In this document: positions 34,537-45,790 of the stretch, one piece after another | Position numbering within the stretch: position 1 is the stretch's first letter | Layout of the letters: each line of letters starts with the position of its first letter | From: Mixophyes australis | Lineage: Eukaryota; Chordata; Amphibia; Anura; Limnodynastidae | Direction: 5' to 3' | DNA: 64,000 nucleotides | Assembly: GCA_036250195.1 (NCBI GenBank) | Contig: JAVHZZ010000003.1 | Span: 341,973,875 to 342,037,874, forward strand | Program-made: the position numbers and the translations under genes | Notes under the pieces: model-generated | Told to the model about the DNA's origin: nothing | The model's database searches: none | The model's input: only the letters and a program-made list of their open reading frames with translations

Positions 34537-36465
34537 CAGGGCCGGACTGGGACTAAAAATCAGCCCTGGCATTTCAAGAATACAGGCCCATCTCTGTTGA
34601 TGAGCATGAAAAAAAACTGGGTGCCGCTAAGGGCGTGGCCACATTATGTTTGGGGCGTGGTCAACATGGGACATTGATACATACATTACATACATTATAA
34701 TAAAACATTACATTTATCAGGCCTTCCCTATCATGCCACCCCTCCACCCCAGAAGCACATTACAACACCCCCAGTCCACTGTACTTATCTATGCTTCTGA
34801 TGCTGCTGACATCCATCAGGATGGGAACTTCCTGTAGAGTGAGCAGGGAAACTCTTAGTCTCCCAAGATTAATAAATCTCATGAGACTTAGAGCTCCTCG
34901 GCTTGCTCTGCAGGCTGTGTCCTATCCAGGGACTAGGAGTAGCTATCCGCTCCCTCCTGCTAACCAGAGCTGGACTTAGTCTCAGGGGGCCCTAGGCACT
35001 TAAGACAGGGGGCTCCTATGATGTAATATGGTTATTAGACACATTTTCAAATACATAGGCAATACTGTGAGCACTACTGTTAGGTGCACACAGTTCTGCC
35101 TTCACAAGCAGTACAATGTGAAGTAGGACATACCTCCCAACTGTCCTTGCAGTCAGACCAAATCCTGACTAAGCGGGACAGTCACCCACCAAATTCAGGA
35201 CAGTTGGCAGACTGTCCTGGTCTCTCTTACCTGTCTTGTCAGTGTCACCACTTGTGGCTCCTGGTGTCTTTAGATCAGTTGCTGCTTGTCTGGATCCTGG
35301 AATGTTGGGGGCCCTATTTGGGAAAAAAAAATGGGTACATGAAAGTTAGAAAACTCCAAACAGCACCGATGTTAACTCAATATAGCACCCACGTTATAAA
35401 ATTATGCCTCACTCCAGCCCCAACATTAAAATAATAGTATTCCCATTTAATAAATAAATCTATTTCCCTCCCTCCAAATAACCTCAGCAAGAAATTAAAT
35501 AGCATTTATGTTTAATAAAAATAACCATTTCCCACAAACATCCCAGGCATTAAATAATTCATAATCACATTTAATAATTAGACCTCATTTTCCCCAAACA
35601 GCCCCACATTCACTTAATAGCACACATTATAGTCATAAACTGTCCCCCACACACATTATAGTCATATACTGTCCCCACACACATTGGCCATTTTTATTTT
35701 CCCCCTCCTACAGCCATTGCCCCTCCCTGCAGACATTTTCAATCACCCCCTCTTCCCCCTACAGACATTTTCAATCACCCCCTCTTCCCCCTGCAGACAT
35801 TTTCAATCACCCCCTCTTCCCCTGCAGACATTTTCACTCACCCCCCCCTTCCCCCTGCAGACATTTTCACTCATCCCCCCCTTCCCCCTGCAGACATTTT
35901 CACTCACACCCCCCCTGCAGACATTTTTACTCATCCCCCCTTCCCCCTGCACTTTCACTCACCCCCCCCATCCCCCTGCAGACATTTATTGCACCTCTTC
36001 CCCCCTGCAGACATTTATTGCCCCTCTCCCCCCCTTCAGACATTTATTGCCCCTCTCCCCCCACAGACATTTATTGCCCCTCTCCCCCCCTGCACACATA
36101 TTCCGTTTGTCTCCCCCCCTCCCTGCACACATATTCCGTTTCTCTCCCCCCTCTCCCTGCACACATATTCCATTTGTCTCCCCCCCCTCCCTGCACACAT
36201 ATTCCGTTTGTCTCCACCCCCCTCCCTGCACTCATGTTCCGTTTGTTTCCTCCCTGCACACATATTCTCTACACTTACCTCAACACTGACAGCAGCCTCC
36301 ACTGCAGTTCGTCCTACGCGGGAGCCGGGCCGGCGCACAGAGCCGTCATGACGTCACACGTTTTTTTTTTATTTAATCGGGGTATCACAGGGAGCCAGAC
36401 CGGCCCACACTGCCATCGGCCTTTCTGGCATTTGCCAGAAGTGCCAGATGGCCAGTCGGGCCCTG
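34537..36465. mobile_element. 1.9-kb nonautonomous hAT element
   Basis: Begins CAGGGCCGGACTGG and ends, in reverse, CAGGGCCCGACTGG. It is flanked by identical GCCCTGCC on both sides (34529-34536 and 36466-36473). It carries no transposase. The left third is ordinary sequence with a TA/ACAT run; the middle holds short ~31-bp repeats (35620-35690), then a long C-rich minisatellite; the right end is GC-rich. The element itself sits in GC-rich sequence that may be an older insertion (34420-34530). Confidence 0.9.
35711..36272. repeat. Three-stage pyrimidine-rich minisatellite inside the hAT element
   Basis: The + strand is almost pure C/T between short A/G anchors. Eight units of about 32 bp around CAGACATTTTCA(A/C)TCA come first. 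Four shorter units around CAGACATTTATTGCCCC follow, then six units around CACACATATTCCGTTTG. Each block is homogeneous internally. Frames of up to 201 codons on the + strand and several on the minus strand are by-products of the repeat. Confidence 0.95.
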
Positions 36466-36473
36466 GCCCTGCC

Positions 36474-37629
36474 TTGCTCATGGACCAGGTGTATGGATGT
36501 CTCTCCGACTTCCCCTTCTTCTCCTCTGCCTGTTCCCCTCTCCTTCTTCTACTTTCCCTTCTTCCCCACTGACATTAATGCTACTGTTGGATCTGGGGAC
36601 ATACTACTATGGGACAGCATAAAGGGTTTAACAGTGCCAACGTAAAGGGGTTAAATGTGTCATCATAAAGGTGACACTAGGGCCACCCATAAAGTATGGG
36701 GTTAAGGCTATGCATATTGTGAGACACTATGGCATTGGTGATGTGTGAATATAGATTGTTGCATTCAGTAATGATGACAATTGTGTACTATGAGTAAAGC
36801 TATGTCTGCGATGTGAAATAGTTGTGATGTATTTATAGGAATATATGAAGTTTTTATTATTCAATGCTGAGAAGTAGTGGTGTTTGTAGTGCTGTGTCAG
36901 ACAGGAATTGTTGCAGTAATTGTGATACTGTGTTGTCAGATCTTCAGGAGTATACAATGAGGAATAACATGTAGGGTGACTTCCTACACGCTATTATTAT
37001 CCTGGATCAACATTTTATATCTGTGATCTATGTTGAGGTCCACACAGTGATACCATTTCTCCAGTTCAGCTATCTACAAATACAAGCTTGGCTATTTTAT
37101 ATTTGATGTAAAATTAGTTGTAAAATTATTCACTCTTATTCAGTCTTGTTTTTATGGCAAAATAAAAAAATGGCCAACCTCTTTCTTCTTATGCTCCTTT
37201 TTCTCCTCTCCTATTAATTTTTGCCAAGAAAAAAGGAAGCCACAAGAGCTTAGCAATGAAGTAAAACCTACAAAGTTGCTGGATCCATGAGGAGTTTGAA
37301 ACATCTAAAAAATTTCCAGATAAGGCATCATTGTCTTTAATAAATGTATGCAGCAATTTATTGATCAATCTATTCAATCAATTGGTGCATGAAAATACTA
37401 CACCATATTGCACTCTCATGTTTTCTACTCAGTGTTAATTAATAGCTGAATAGCAATTATATATCTCGGGATAAACTGAAAATAGCCTTAGTTATTAAAT
37501 AGTCATAAGCATACTTACCTTGTGTTAGGACTGTGTCCTGAACATTATGTGGTTTGCAGATACTCTGTTCCACCAGAGGTGCTGCTGTTTTGGACTTTGA
37601 CCTTACTTGTGGACTTTATATACTTTACC
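36474..37629. other. No gene recognised
   Basis: 36600-36680 has three or four loose repeats of ATAAAGGGGTTAA. The rest is AT-rich with no motif. Confidence 0.45.
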
Positions 37630-37950
37630 TCATCATCATCTATTTATATAGTGCCACTGATTCTGCAGCACTGTAGAGAGAACTCACTCACATCAGTCCC
37701 TGCGCCATTTGGAGCATACACTCTAAATTCCCTAACATACATACATACACAGACAGACACACAGACTAGGGTCAATTTTTAATAGCAGTCAATTAACCTT
37801 CCAGTATGTTTTTGAAGTATGGGAAGAATTGGAGTGCCCAGAGGAAACCCACGCAAACACAGGGAGAACATACAAACTCCACACAGATAAGCCATGGTCG
37901 GGAATTGAAATCATGACCCCAGTGATGAGAGGCAGAGGTGCATCAACATG
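37630..37950 (-). mobile_element. L2-type 3' tail, minus orientation
   Basis: Same family as 27438-27692: CAT tail, ATTTATATAGTGCCACTGAT, CTAAATTCCCTAACATAC. It extends further, through CCCACGCAAACACAGGGAGA to GGAATTGAAATCATGACCCC, before homology is lost. 5'-truncated, noncoding. Confidence 0.8.
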
Positions 37951-38261
37951 CACTTCCACAGTTTCCTCATTTACAGCCACATTATCTTCCACTCCCTCAA
38001 CTATCAAACCATCATGTGCATACTCCTCCATTCACGCTGCATACATATACTGCCAAACTGTGATAATAAATGGCTCCATTATTAAGTTTGGAAATTTAAA
38101 CGAAAAAATAAAAAGTGCTAAAGTTGCAAAAATATGATTTAACTAGATAAATATATTAACCAAACTATTCAATAAATTATTAAAAATAGTAATATAAGAA
38201 ATGCAAATCCTCAAGTTATTGACATTATCCACAGTCTGCAGCTCTCGGTTGACAGTGTTCT

Positions 38262-38296
38262 TCTATTCTTCTCTTCTTCTTCTCTTCTTCTCTCAT
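38262..38296. repeat. TTC/TTCTC microsatellite
   Basis: Short pyrimidine run of TTCTTCTC type, about 35 bp. Confidence 0.85.
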
Positions 38297-38844
38297 GGCA
38301 GTTGACTGAAAAATGTAACAAATGTAATTTTAAATGTACTGGACTATACCATTTGATTTTATCCCCTGGGGATGTGTTTGACTGTCATTTGACATACATA
38401 TTAAATTAAAGGGATTTTTAAGTTTATTTTAATACACATATATTTTCTGACAAGTTTACTATTTATATATGATCTAAACTCCCCCACATTAAAATAAGTT
38501 TTCTAATTTCAGGATACCTTAACGCTTTTGAATCACCTTCAACGTGCGATTGAAAAACCATCAAATCGTGATTTCAGTGTATAGGAGGTATCGTGAATAA
38601 CGACAATTGAATAGCTGAAGCCGACCATCCCTGTACTTGCTCTATGGGCTTTTTTCGAATTTGCGTTACATACTTTATTTCCGTCGATAACGCGGAAAAA
38701 TGGTCAAATTGAATTGAGCCAACTCTATAGCTAAAATTGTTAAATAGGAGAGAAAATGCTAATTGAATTCCCCCTTTAATTTGGATAAATGCAATATGTG
38801 ATCTATTACATTTAAAAATTGTTACCTTTTCAATTGAGCTCTAA

Positions 38845-39020
38845 GGGGTATATTTACTAAACTGTGGTTTTGAAAAAGCGGAGATGTTGCCTATGGCAAC
38901 CAATTCATATTCTAGCTGTCATTTTGTAGACTGGTCTAATTAAATGAAAGCTTAAATTTGAGTGGTTTCTATAGGCAATATGTCCACTTATTCAAACCCA
39001 GAGTTTAGTAAATATACCCC
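38845..39020. mobile_element. Palindromic MITE with GGGGTATATTTACTAAA ends
   Basis: Left end GGGGTATATTTACTAAAC and its complement at the right, with TA on each side (38842-38843 and 39021-39022). The interior carries weakly paired CTAGCTGTCATTT and TATAGGCAATATG blocks shared with 40351-40532. The TA duplication suggests a Tc1/mariner-type mobiliser. This copy is the more diverged one. Confidence 0.85.
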
Positions 39021-39305
39021 TAGCTGTCTTTATAATACTTTTTTTCTTCCCTAACAATCACAAAATAAGTTGTTGCATCTATATATATCAATATCTTTAT
39101 GCAACCCTGGTCATGTGAGCTCGAATTGTCGTTCATATAGTTTTTGACAATTTCTAAACAAGTTTAAACTATTCTATATATTATAAAATATACTGCTTGG
39201 TACCTGTAAAATCTATTTAAAATATTGTAGAATTTAAATGGCTTAGAGAGAGAATGTGACAGATGCCTTTTGATTGACTGATAGAGACTTGCTCCTTTGT
39301 TCAAT

Positions 39306-39625
39306 GGGCCTGAGTAATTAAGGAGAGCAAAGCAAAAAAAAAATTAGTAACCTTGCACTTTGGCAAAACCATGTTGCATTGGATGGGGAGATAAATTTAA
39401 CATGTTGGGACAGATGTATAGCTGGGATAGGGCATGTCCTAGACCAACTTTAAATTTCAATGTAAAAATAAAGCTATCAAATATCTGTGTTCTACATGAA
39501 AAAGAAGCCAGTATTTAACTTGTATGCAAGATAATACATTTTTGCACCTCTTGCATTGTAACATGGTTTGTCCAGGATCAAATATACACTTTTTTTTGCC
39601 TTGCTCTTCTTAATGACTCAGGCTC
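39306..39625. mobile_element. Complete CATTAAGG-type MITE
   Basis: Left GGGCCTGAGTAATTAAGGA; the right end, in reverse, is GAGCCTGAGTCATTAAG. Interior inverted blocks pair GGCAAAACCATGTTGCATTG with the complement near 39555-39575. About 320 bp, noncoding. Related copies at 57259 (complete), 12683 (left half) and 5130 (right half). Confidence 0.85.
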
Positions 39626-40350
39626 AATATGTCTTAATGAGGATGGGAAGTATGCTCTTTATTTTGAGCTGGTTAACCTATGGTTGGAGATAAAACATGT
39701 CTTTACTGAACATAATCTGTAGTGAAAAAAGTTCAGTTTTACTTTGAATACCCAGTAGTTTGAAAATATAAGTTCTCTCATTACTACTACATTTCGGCCT
39801 GTACCTTCACTTATGTATTTAATATCTGTGTCAATCCGCTTGTACTCAGAATTTTGGGTGAATACTGTTTAGAGGATATTTACCTGGATGGAACCTAAGT
39901 ATCGTTTTTGTTTCAGTGGCCATAGTGCGTGAATCTGACATGCTATAATTTATCTGTTCTGTAGGATTCCACATTAGGTGATTTATATAACTTGATGTTG
40001 TGTTAAAAATAAGCAACATATGAAGCAGCTTGTGGCTAGGACTTTTATTATTGTCATTGATTTGTACGCTGCTACAGTATTCCTCAGTGAGGGACTGTGG
40101 GGAAACAGGGCATACATAAAACAGTGACATACAAGGTATACATACTAAATGTATGTACTAAATGAAAATAGAGGATAATAAAGGGGAGGGTCTAATCCAT
40201 GAGAAAACTTACAATCTAATTGGAAAATATTGCAATTAACCCGCTTATTGTTGATGGTTGAAGCTGATGTAAACAATAAAACATTTAACATTTTCTGTTA
40301 GTTATGAATGTCATGAATCTGTAACGGATTTCTCTGAACAAATATAGTAA

Positions 40351-40532
40351 AGGGTATATTTACTAAACTGTGGGTTTGAAAAATTGGAGATGCTGTCTAT
40401 TGCAACCAATCAGATTCTAGTTATCATTTATTTAGTACATTATTAATTCTACAAATTGACAGCTAGAATCTGATTGGTTACTATCGGCAACATCCCCACT
40501 TTTTCAAACCCACCGTTTAGTAAATATACCCC
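40351..40532. mobile_element. Palindromic MITE with GGGTATATTTACTAAA ends
   Basis: Ends as at 38845, with TA at 40348-40349 and 40533-40534. Arms are well paired: CAACCAATCAGATTCTAG at the left meets its complement CTAGAATCTGATTGGTT at the right around a short AT-rich centre. The core is nearly the same as in 58738-58915, which has different termini. Confidence 0.9.
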
Positions 40533-40854
40533 TAGTTGGCTACACAAATACTGAAGAGGTTGATAAGGGGATACTGCACACTGTGCTATAACCATAATAC
40601 AACATGTCAAGTCACTTCTATGCTTCTCATGCTCCAAATATTAAATAGACTAACTCGTCCGTGTTTATGCTAGTCGTTTACAGATGCTCTGTAATGGTTA
40701 ATCTCCTATAACAAGAACTGGATGAATTTTGAAATTCAGTACTACTAACAACTTGTGCATTGAGGACATTAACCAGTTTTCTGCCACCAGGCCTAGATTT
40801 GTGATGTGCATTACCAGTGCACATGGACTATAACGTCAACCCACTTTTAAGTCA

Positions 40855-40975
40855 ATTATTACTGGTAGTACTGGTAGCTAGTGTAAACAACAGACTCCAG
40901 TCTAATGTAGGTGGTTAGTTTAAAAAGAAATTCCCAGCCTTGCTGGCTAGTACAAAAAGCAAACCAATAAGGACA
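40855..40975. repeat. Diverged GTGGCTAGTGTAAAAAGCA repeats
   Basis: Three loose units (GGTAGCTAGTGTAAACAACA, GGTGGTTAGTTTAAAAAG, GCTGGCTAGTACAAAAAGCA) related to the array at 28945-29130. Confidence 0.6.
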
Positions 40976-42101
40976 GATGCCTTGCAACAGAACTGGGTTC
41001 AGACGGCATCACTTACATTGATATTAAATATTTACTTCGGGTCAACAGCATATTTAGAGTTTGTTGTATGTGCAGAAGTAAAGCTTCCCTTGCGCCAAGT
41101 ACCAGATTACTGTTTCTACAGGGAAAGACACAATTTGATATACAGTAGCTACCAAAGATTTCTTTCACTTGAAGTGACACTACTTCTGCAACTTCTTCAG
41201 AATGCCAAATATATGATAACACATGCTAATTAGAATATGTTTGCTCTTTCAGTATGTTTCTGCAAAATATGACTCATATTATTCAAATTTACTGAATAAA
41301 ACAACAGGCAGTTAACACTCTCCTTTCCAGCTTCACACTGCAAGATAACATAAATGTTTATTGAAAACAAAGCCACTTCAAGTGGAATACATGTGGGCCT
41401 CAATAAATCTCATGTGGCCTTCATTGAGTTTTACCCACTCAATATAGTCCTTTGAGTTTGCCTGAACTATTCTAACAACATAATGATAAGAGTAGTTAAA
41501 AAAAAATATTTAAAGTGAATCTGTCACCAGATCATATGATGGGGTTTTTTTGCACACAATTAAGTAAGCAAATAAAAAGCAGGTTCTTCGCGAAACCCGT
41601 TAACTCAGGAGACATCAATTTGTTCAGCGGGCTATGTTCTCTTGGGGGCAGTTTTCCAAAAGCACACATAGAAGGAGAGTTGTGATGTATATAGGAGGCT
41701 GTCCTGGGAACAATCATAGTGCAGTCTGAAAGACCCAGAAGGTTACTGAATAACTCACAGTCCAGAAGGAGCTTCTTGTATTCCTCACAGCTCTCTTAGT
41801 GTGCTCTCTTACAATACGGACTGAAGGAATCTTGCACAGAAGAGAGTATAGTGCAGAAAATGCTCTCTCCCAAAAGAACCGGATTCCAACGGAACCCCAT
41901 TATTAGGGCCTAGTAATAAGTATCCAAGATGTAATAAAGCAGGCTGACTAGAAGTAAACAGTCCTCTAGGCAGAATACAGTAATGTAGTCCAAAAGCAGT
42001 AAGATATGACTGGTAGAAAATTAAACAATCATGAGGATCAGGAGAGTTACATATTAAATTTATCTTTGGGACAAATTGTGATATTTTGTGGCCCTAAGGG
42101 C
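40976..42101. other. No gene recognised
   Basis: Opposed frames of 97 and 69 codons at 40940-41233 are shadows of each other and lack motifs. 41370-41430 has a small CTCATGTGGCCTTCATTGAG-type repeat. Confidence 0.45.
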
Positions 42102-42349
42102 CAGGCGCGGGCTGGGAGAGGGAAGCCCGGGGGGCGCACAGGCGGCTGCATCACATGACAGGGGATGCGGCCGCGTCATTGATGCGCTGACGCGGCCGCA
42201 TCTGATGTATTCAGATGCGGCCGCGGGGGAAAGTGTTGTATTTTGCATCTGGGGCGGCCGGCCGGCCTACCCCCCCGGCCCGAGTTATGGTCTGACCGAG
42301 CGGCCCGGGAGGGCGCTGCCCCCCTGCCCCCCGGGACAGCCCGCCCCTG
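42102..42349 (+). mobile_element. CpG-rich hAT MITE, copy 1
   Basis: Ends CAGGCGCGGGCTGG (left) and, in reverse, CAGGGGCGGGCTGT (right). Identical 8-bp duplications CTAAGGGC lie at 42094-42101 and 42350-42357. The interior has three GATGCGGCCGC-like palindromic blocks and very high CpG content. Copy 2 at 61210-61450 is inserted in the opposite orientation. Intact flanking duplications and undecayed CpGs point to recent insertion. Confidence 0.93.
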
Positions 42350-42871
42350 CTAAGGGCCTTGGGCTTTAGTTTCATGTTTAGTTGTGCTATGTTACATGAC
42401 ATATCATGGCTGTTTTTGTTTCTCCAACACTTGCACCACCACTTGTGACCATTCGAGATATTATGCTCTTGAGATGAAGCCTGCCAAACCTTATAAAATG
42501 CCCGTGATTCATTATTCTCAGTAACCAATCATGTTCAGGGCACTGGATGCACATTTGATGTAAGGTGTTGTTATGTAACCGAAATAAGCATGTAACCGAA
42601 ATGACTTCTACTACGTCTTTACATGCATAGTGATGTATTACTGTGTGTAAATGATTGCAGACTTTTGGCGAATTTCCACACATCTACACAATAATAACAA
42701 GATGCAGAATATAAAATTTACAGTACAGTGTAAAATTTCAAACTGTCAAAAGCAGAAAACTGTAGTAATGATTGCCAGTGTAACATCATTCTAAATTATC
42801 ATGTAATATACTGTCATATCCCAGGGCAATGTGTGCAAGCACTACATTATATATAGTACAGCACATACACT

Positions 42872-43373
42872 CAGGGCCGGATTAAGCCAATGTAGGCCCC
42901 TAGGCTAAGGGTACTGTGAGGCCCCCAGTAATTTGTAAAGGGCCCCATCCCCCCTGCATTCAATTCATCTCCCCACCCCCAGTCATGATCTCTCCCCCCA
43001 GCCCCAGTGTCACCTCCGCTCCCCCCATACATAGAAAAGCAGCACTTACCTAGTCGTCTTCGCTGCAGCCTTCAGGCTCCAGGCAGCACTTCTTTTTTCT
43101 TGCCCTGCTGTCAGTGTGGGCGCAGTGCACAATGTCTCGTGAAACTATGCCATAGTCTCACAAAACCTCTTCACTAAGCAGCACGCTGCACATCGCGTCC
43201 ACACTGACAGCAGGGCAGCTAACAGCATCAGATTTGCTGTTAGCTGCGCCTGCTTAACTTGAATGAATGGGACCCAATCCCCGGCATTACGTAAAAATCT
43301 TTGTTAGGGCCCCCTGGCTGCCCAAGGCCCCTGGGCTATAGCCCAGAAAGACCAATACGTTAATCTGGCTCTG
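42872..43373. mobile_element. hAT nonautonomous element, 502 bp
   Basis: Left end CAGGGCCGGATTAAGCC; right end, in reverse, CAGAGCCAGATTAACG. Flanks are CATACACT (42864-42871) and CATACAAT (43374-43381), matching at seven of eight positions. Subterminal GGCCCCTAGGCT and its complement pair as well. No transposase frame. Confidence 0.85.
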
Positions 43374-43474
43374 CATACAATATGGAAGTATAGAGCGAAT
43401 TCTATTCTTTAATGGATATACACATCATAAAGTTACATCACATTAACCTGTCCAATGCTAACTCTATGGACAGT

Positions 43475-43522
43475 GCTATGGAACCTTTGTGGTGCCTTAT
43501 AAATAAAAGATAATAATAATTA
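43475..43522 (+). mobile_element. L2 3' tip fragment
   Basis: Ends TGGTGCCTTATAAATAAAAG and an ATA run, matching the terminal 40 bp of the L2 copies at 48420 and 59357. Only the extreme 3' end remains. Confidence 0.6.
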
Positions 43523-43784
43523 AAAGACAGAGGCAAAAACATGGTCCATGGAAACCCATGTAGGCCTGGAAGTCTCCACTGTATTGAATTGAAGAAGGTA
43601 TTCAGAGTAATGGTGCCAATGAACCAGGATCAAGGCCACCTTCTATGAGAAAAGTAAGAGCTTAAGTACTTAAGAAGGTCTGAATGGTATCCAGCTGGGT
43701 TGCCATATTTTGTAGGTACCAACAAATATGATATTGCTAAGTCTCTTGTTTCTCTACCCGTTCTGCAAGAACTTGATATGGCAG

Positions 43785-44345
43785 GGTAGGTAGAGTGACC
43801 TAAGCAAACTGTAAGTATTTGCATGAGAAACTCACCCTTGCCACTTTGCAATGGACATCCTGATTTTAATACAGATGATGCCATCACATATTATGTTCTG
43901 CAAATTAAGGTAGTTCTCTGACTATTTAAACTCCTCCGGCTCACACTTCCTTTGCTTGTGCAATAAATTACTTTACTGTGCAAACATTGCCTTGTTGGTT
44001 TCTGGATCCTGACTTCAGCTGTGTTTCCTGACTTCTCTTGATATCTGCCTGACCTAACCTATTCCAGTGTTCAGCTATGCTTTACTGCTACCTACCTGTG
44101 ATCTTTAGCTTGTCTTTTATACTTTGCCTGTTTGTTAATCATTATCCTCTTGTTATGACTTATTTTGGGGCTCTGACCTGTGATTCTCCTGCAGCAGAGT
44201 TCAAGTTCCTTTGCAGGTTTCTCTGGGGAAAATCAGGATGTTCATTACAAAGTGTTAAGGGTGAGTTTCTCAGCCCTACTTCTTCAACTCGTTTCAACCT
44301 CTTAATGTAGGTCTTTTTCAAGGATCTTGTTTGTTTAGGTCACTC
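43785..44345. mobile_element. Foldback unit with about 100-bp inverted arms
   Basis: 43785-43868 (GGTAGAGTGACCTAAGCAAA ... GAGAAACTCACCCTTG ... ACATCCTGATTTT) recurs as its reverse complement at about 44227-44345, in the order AAAATCAGGATGTTC, GGGTGAGTTTCTC, then TTTAGGTCACTCTACC, with the last block displaced. The 350-bp interior reads like an LTR (AATAAA near 43961, Cys/Leu-rich noncoding C/T-rich sequence). The right arm grades into the 90-bp tandem array. Class unknown. Confidence 0.6.
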
Positions 44346-44742
44346 TACCAAACCTGTCAGTAGCCCTACCTCCCAACGCATTTCAACCTCTTAATGTAGG
44401 TCTTTTTCAAGGATCTTGTTTGTTTAGGTCACTCTACCTAACCTGTCAGTAGCCCTACCTTCCAACGCGTTTCAATCTCTTAATGTAGGTCTTTTTCAAG
44501 GATCTTGTTTGTTTAGGTCACTCTACCTAACTTGTCAGTAGCCCTACTTCTCCAACGCATTTCAACCTCTTAATGTAGGTCTTTTTCAAGGATCTTGTTT
44601 GTTTAGGTCACTCTACCTAACCTGTCAGTAGCCCTACTTCTCCAACGCGTTTCAACCTCTTAATGTAGGTCTTTTTCAAGGATCTTGAAAAAGACCTACA
44701 TTAAAAAGTTGAAACGCGTTGGTAAAGTAGGGCTACTGGACC
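44268..44742. repeat. Five-copy 89-90-bp tandem array ending in an inverted unit
   Basis: The block CTTAATGTAGGTCTTTTTCA occurs at 44301, 44390, 44479, 44569 and 44659, giving periods of 89, 89, 90 and 90. Each unit also holds GTTTAGGTCACTCTACC and CCAACGCRTTTCAA. After the fifth unit the sequence turns back: CTTGAAAAAGACCTACATTA... through GAAACGCGTTGG and AGTAGGGCTACT mirrors the last 55 bp (centre about 44685). Copies differ by only a few bases, so the array is young or homogenised. Confidence 0.95.
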
Positions 44743-45519
44743 TGGAATTTATGAGGACCCCATCTATACCATCTTGACAACCAGAAAAGTAGACCCCGGG
44801 GATATATAACTACAAGCTGTTTATCTACCTGCATCTGGTAGGGACCATCATAATCCTATGGTCCAGCGTTTATATGCTATTTTTATATGCCATTTTATCT
44901 TTTTTATGTTATATATGTTTAATAAAAATTTCTGTAGTCAGACAGTATCACACTAGATACGTTTTTTTCTTTTTTTTTTACATCCAAATTTGGAAAATAT
45001 CTACTGGGGAAAAATATCTTGATTATTCCTATGGAGGACTTCAAAGAAATTTAAACCCAGGCTTATCATTTTCTTCCATCTTGTAAGTGTTATCACATAA
45101 GGAGTTGGGTGAAGACACTATATAAATCACATTGTATGGAATACGTTTAATTATTCAAGGCACGTGTATATCTTGTATTTAGTGAGTGGATTCACATAAG
45201 AAGAAATCTTTGGATTGAAGTTGATCAGTTTTACACTCACTACACGATGCCACCTATTGTTACTATATCACACTATGATGTGTTTTTATATATTTTCATG
45301 CTATATCACCATATAACGGAGGAAAGATCTGAACAAAGTGACCCACGGATCTGCTCCTAAAATTTAAGTATTTGAAATCATCTTACTCATTTACATATGT
45401 TGTTAAGAGGATAAGATTGGTTATTTTCTGTGTTTATATGTATATTGTTTCACTACGGGACATATCCATGTGACTACAGTCAGCAGTGCTGAAACATCCC
45501 TACATATACCATAAGATAA

Positions 45520-45520
<1 letters not shown>

Positions 45521-45562
<42 letters not shown>
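45521..45562. repeat. GATA microsatellite
   Basis: About ten perfect TAGA/GATA tetranucleotides, followed by a short degenerate GATAG tail. Confidence 0.95.
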
Positions 45563-45639
45563 TGCGATAGATAGTGTACTGCAGATGGAGGAGGTGTTCG
45601 TAAACCAAGAAGAATAGTTTGTTCCACAAATCACTAGAA

Positions 45640-45790
45640 TCAGAAGCCAAAGTCAGGAACCAGTACCAACAGAAATGCAGAGCAAGGGGGCAGGAGCCAG
45701 AAGTCACCATAATACAGGTCCAGGGGTCAGGAGCCAGAAGTCACCTTAATGTAGTGCCAGAAATCAGGAACCAGGAACCAACTGGATTGA
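45640..45790. repeat. Short minisatellite, CAGGAGCCAGAAGTCACC units
   Basis: Three to four direct copies of about 42 bp. Similar GGAACC/CAGGAGC motifs occur in the R/U5 repeats of the gypsy-type LTR at 21334, so this may be an LTR fragment. Confidence 0.65.

Noticed and set aside
35684..36572. Long proline/serine-rich frames (up to 201 codons) on + and glycine-rich frames on -
   Set aside because: They lie in the pyrimidine-rich minisatellite inside a hAT element; open in many frames because the repeat lacks stops.
42060..42528. Alanine/arginine-rich frames on both strands
   Set aside because: GC-rich hAT MITE sequence; stop-poor by composition.
44268..44690. CRISPR-like array (regular 90-bp repeats)
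   Set aside because: Whole units repeat with no unique spacers; this is a eukaryotic tandem repeat.
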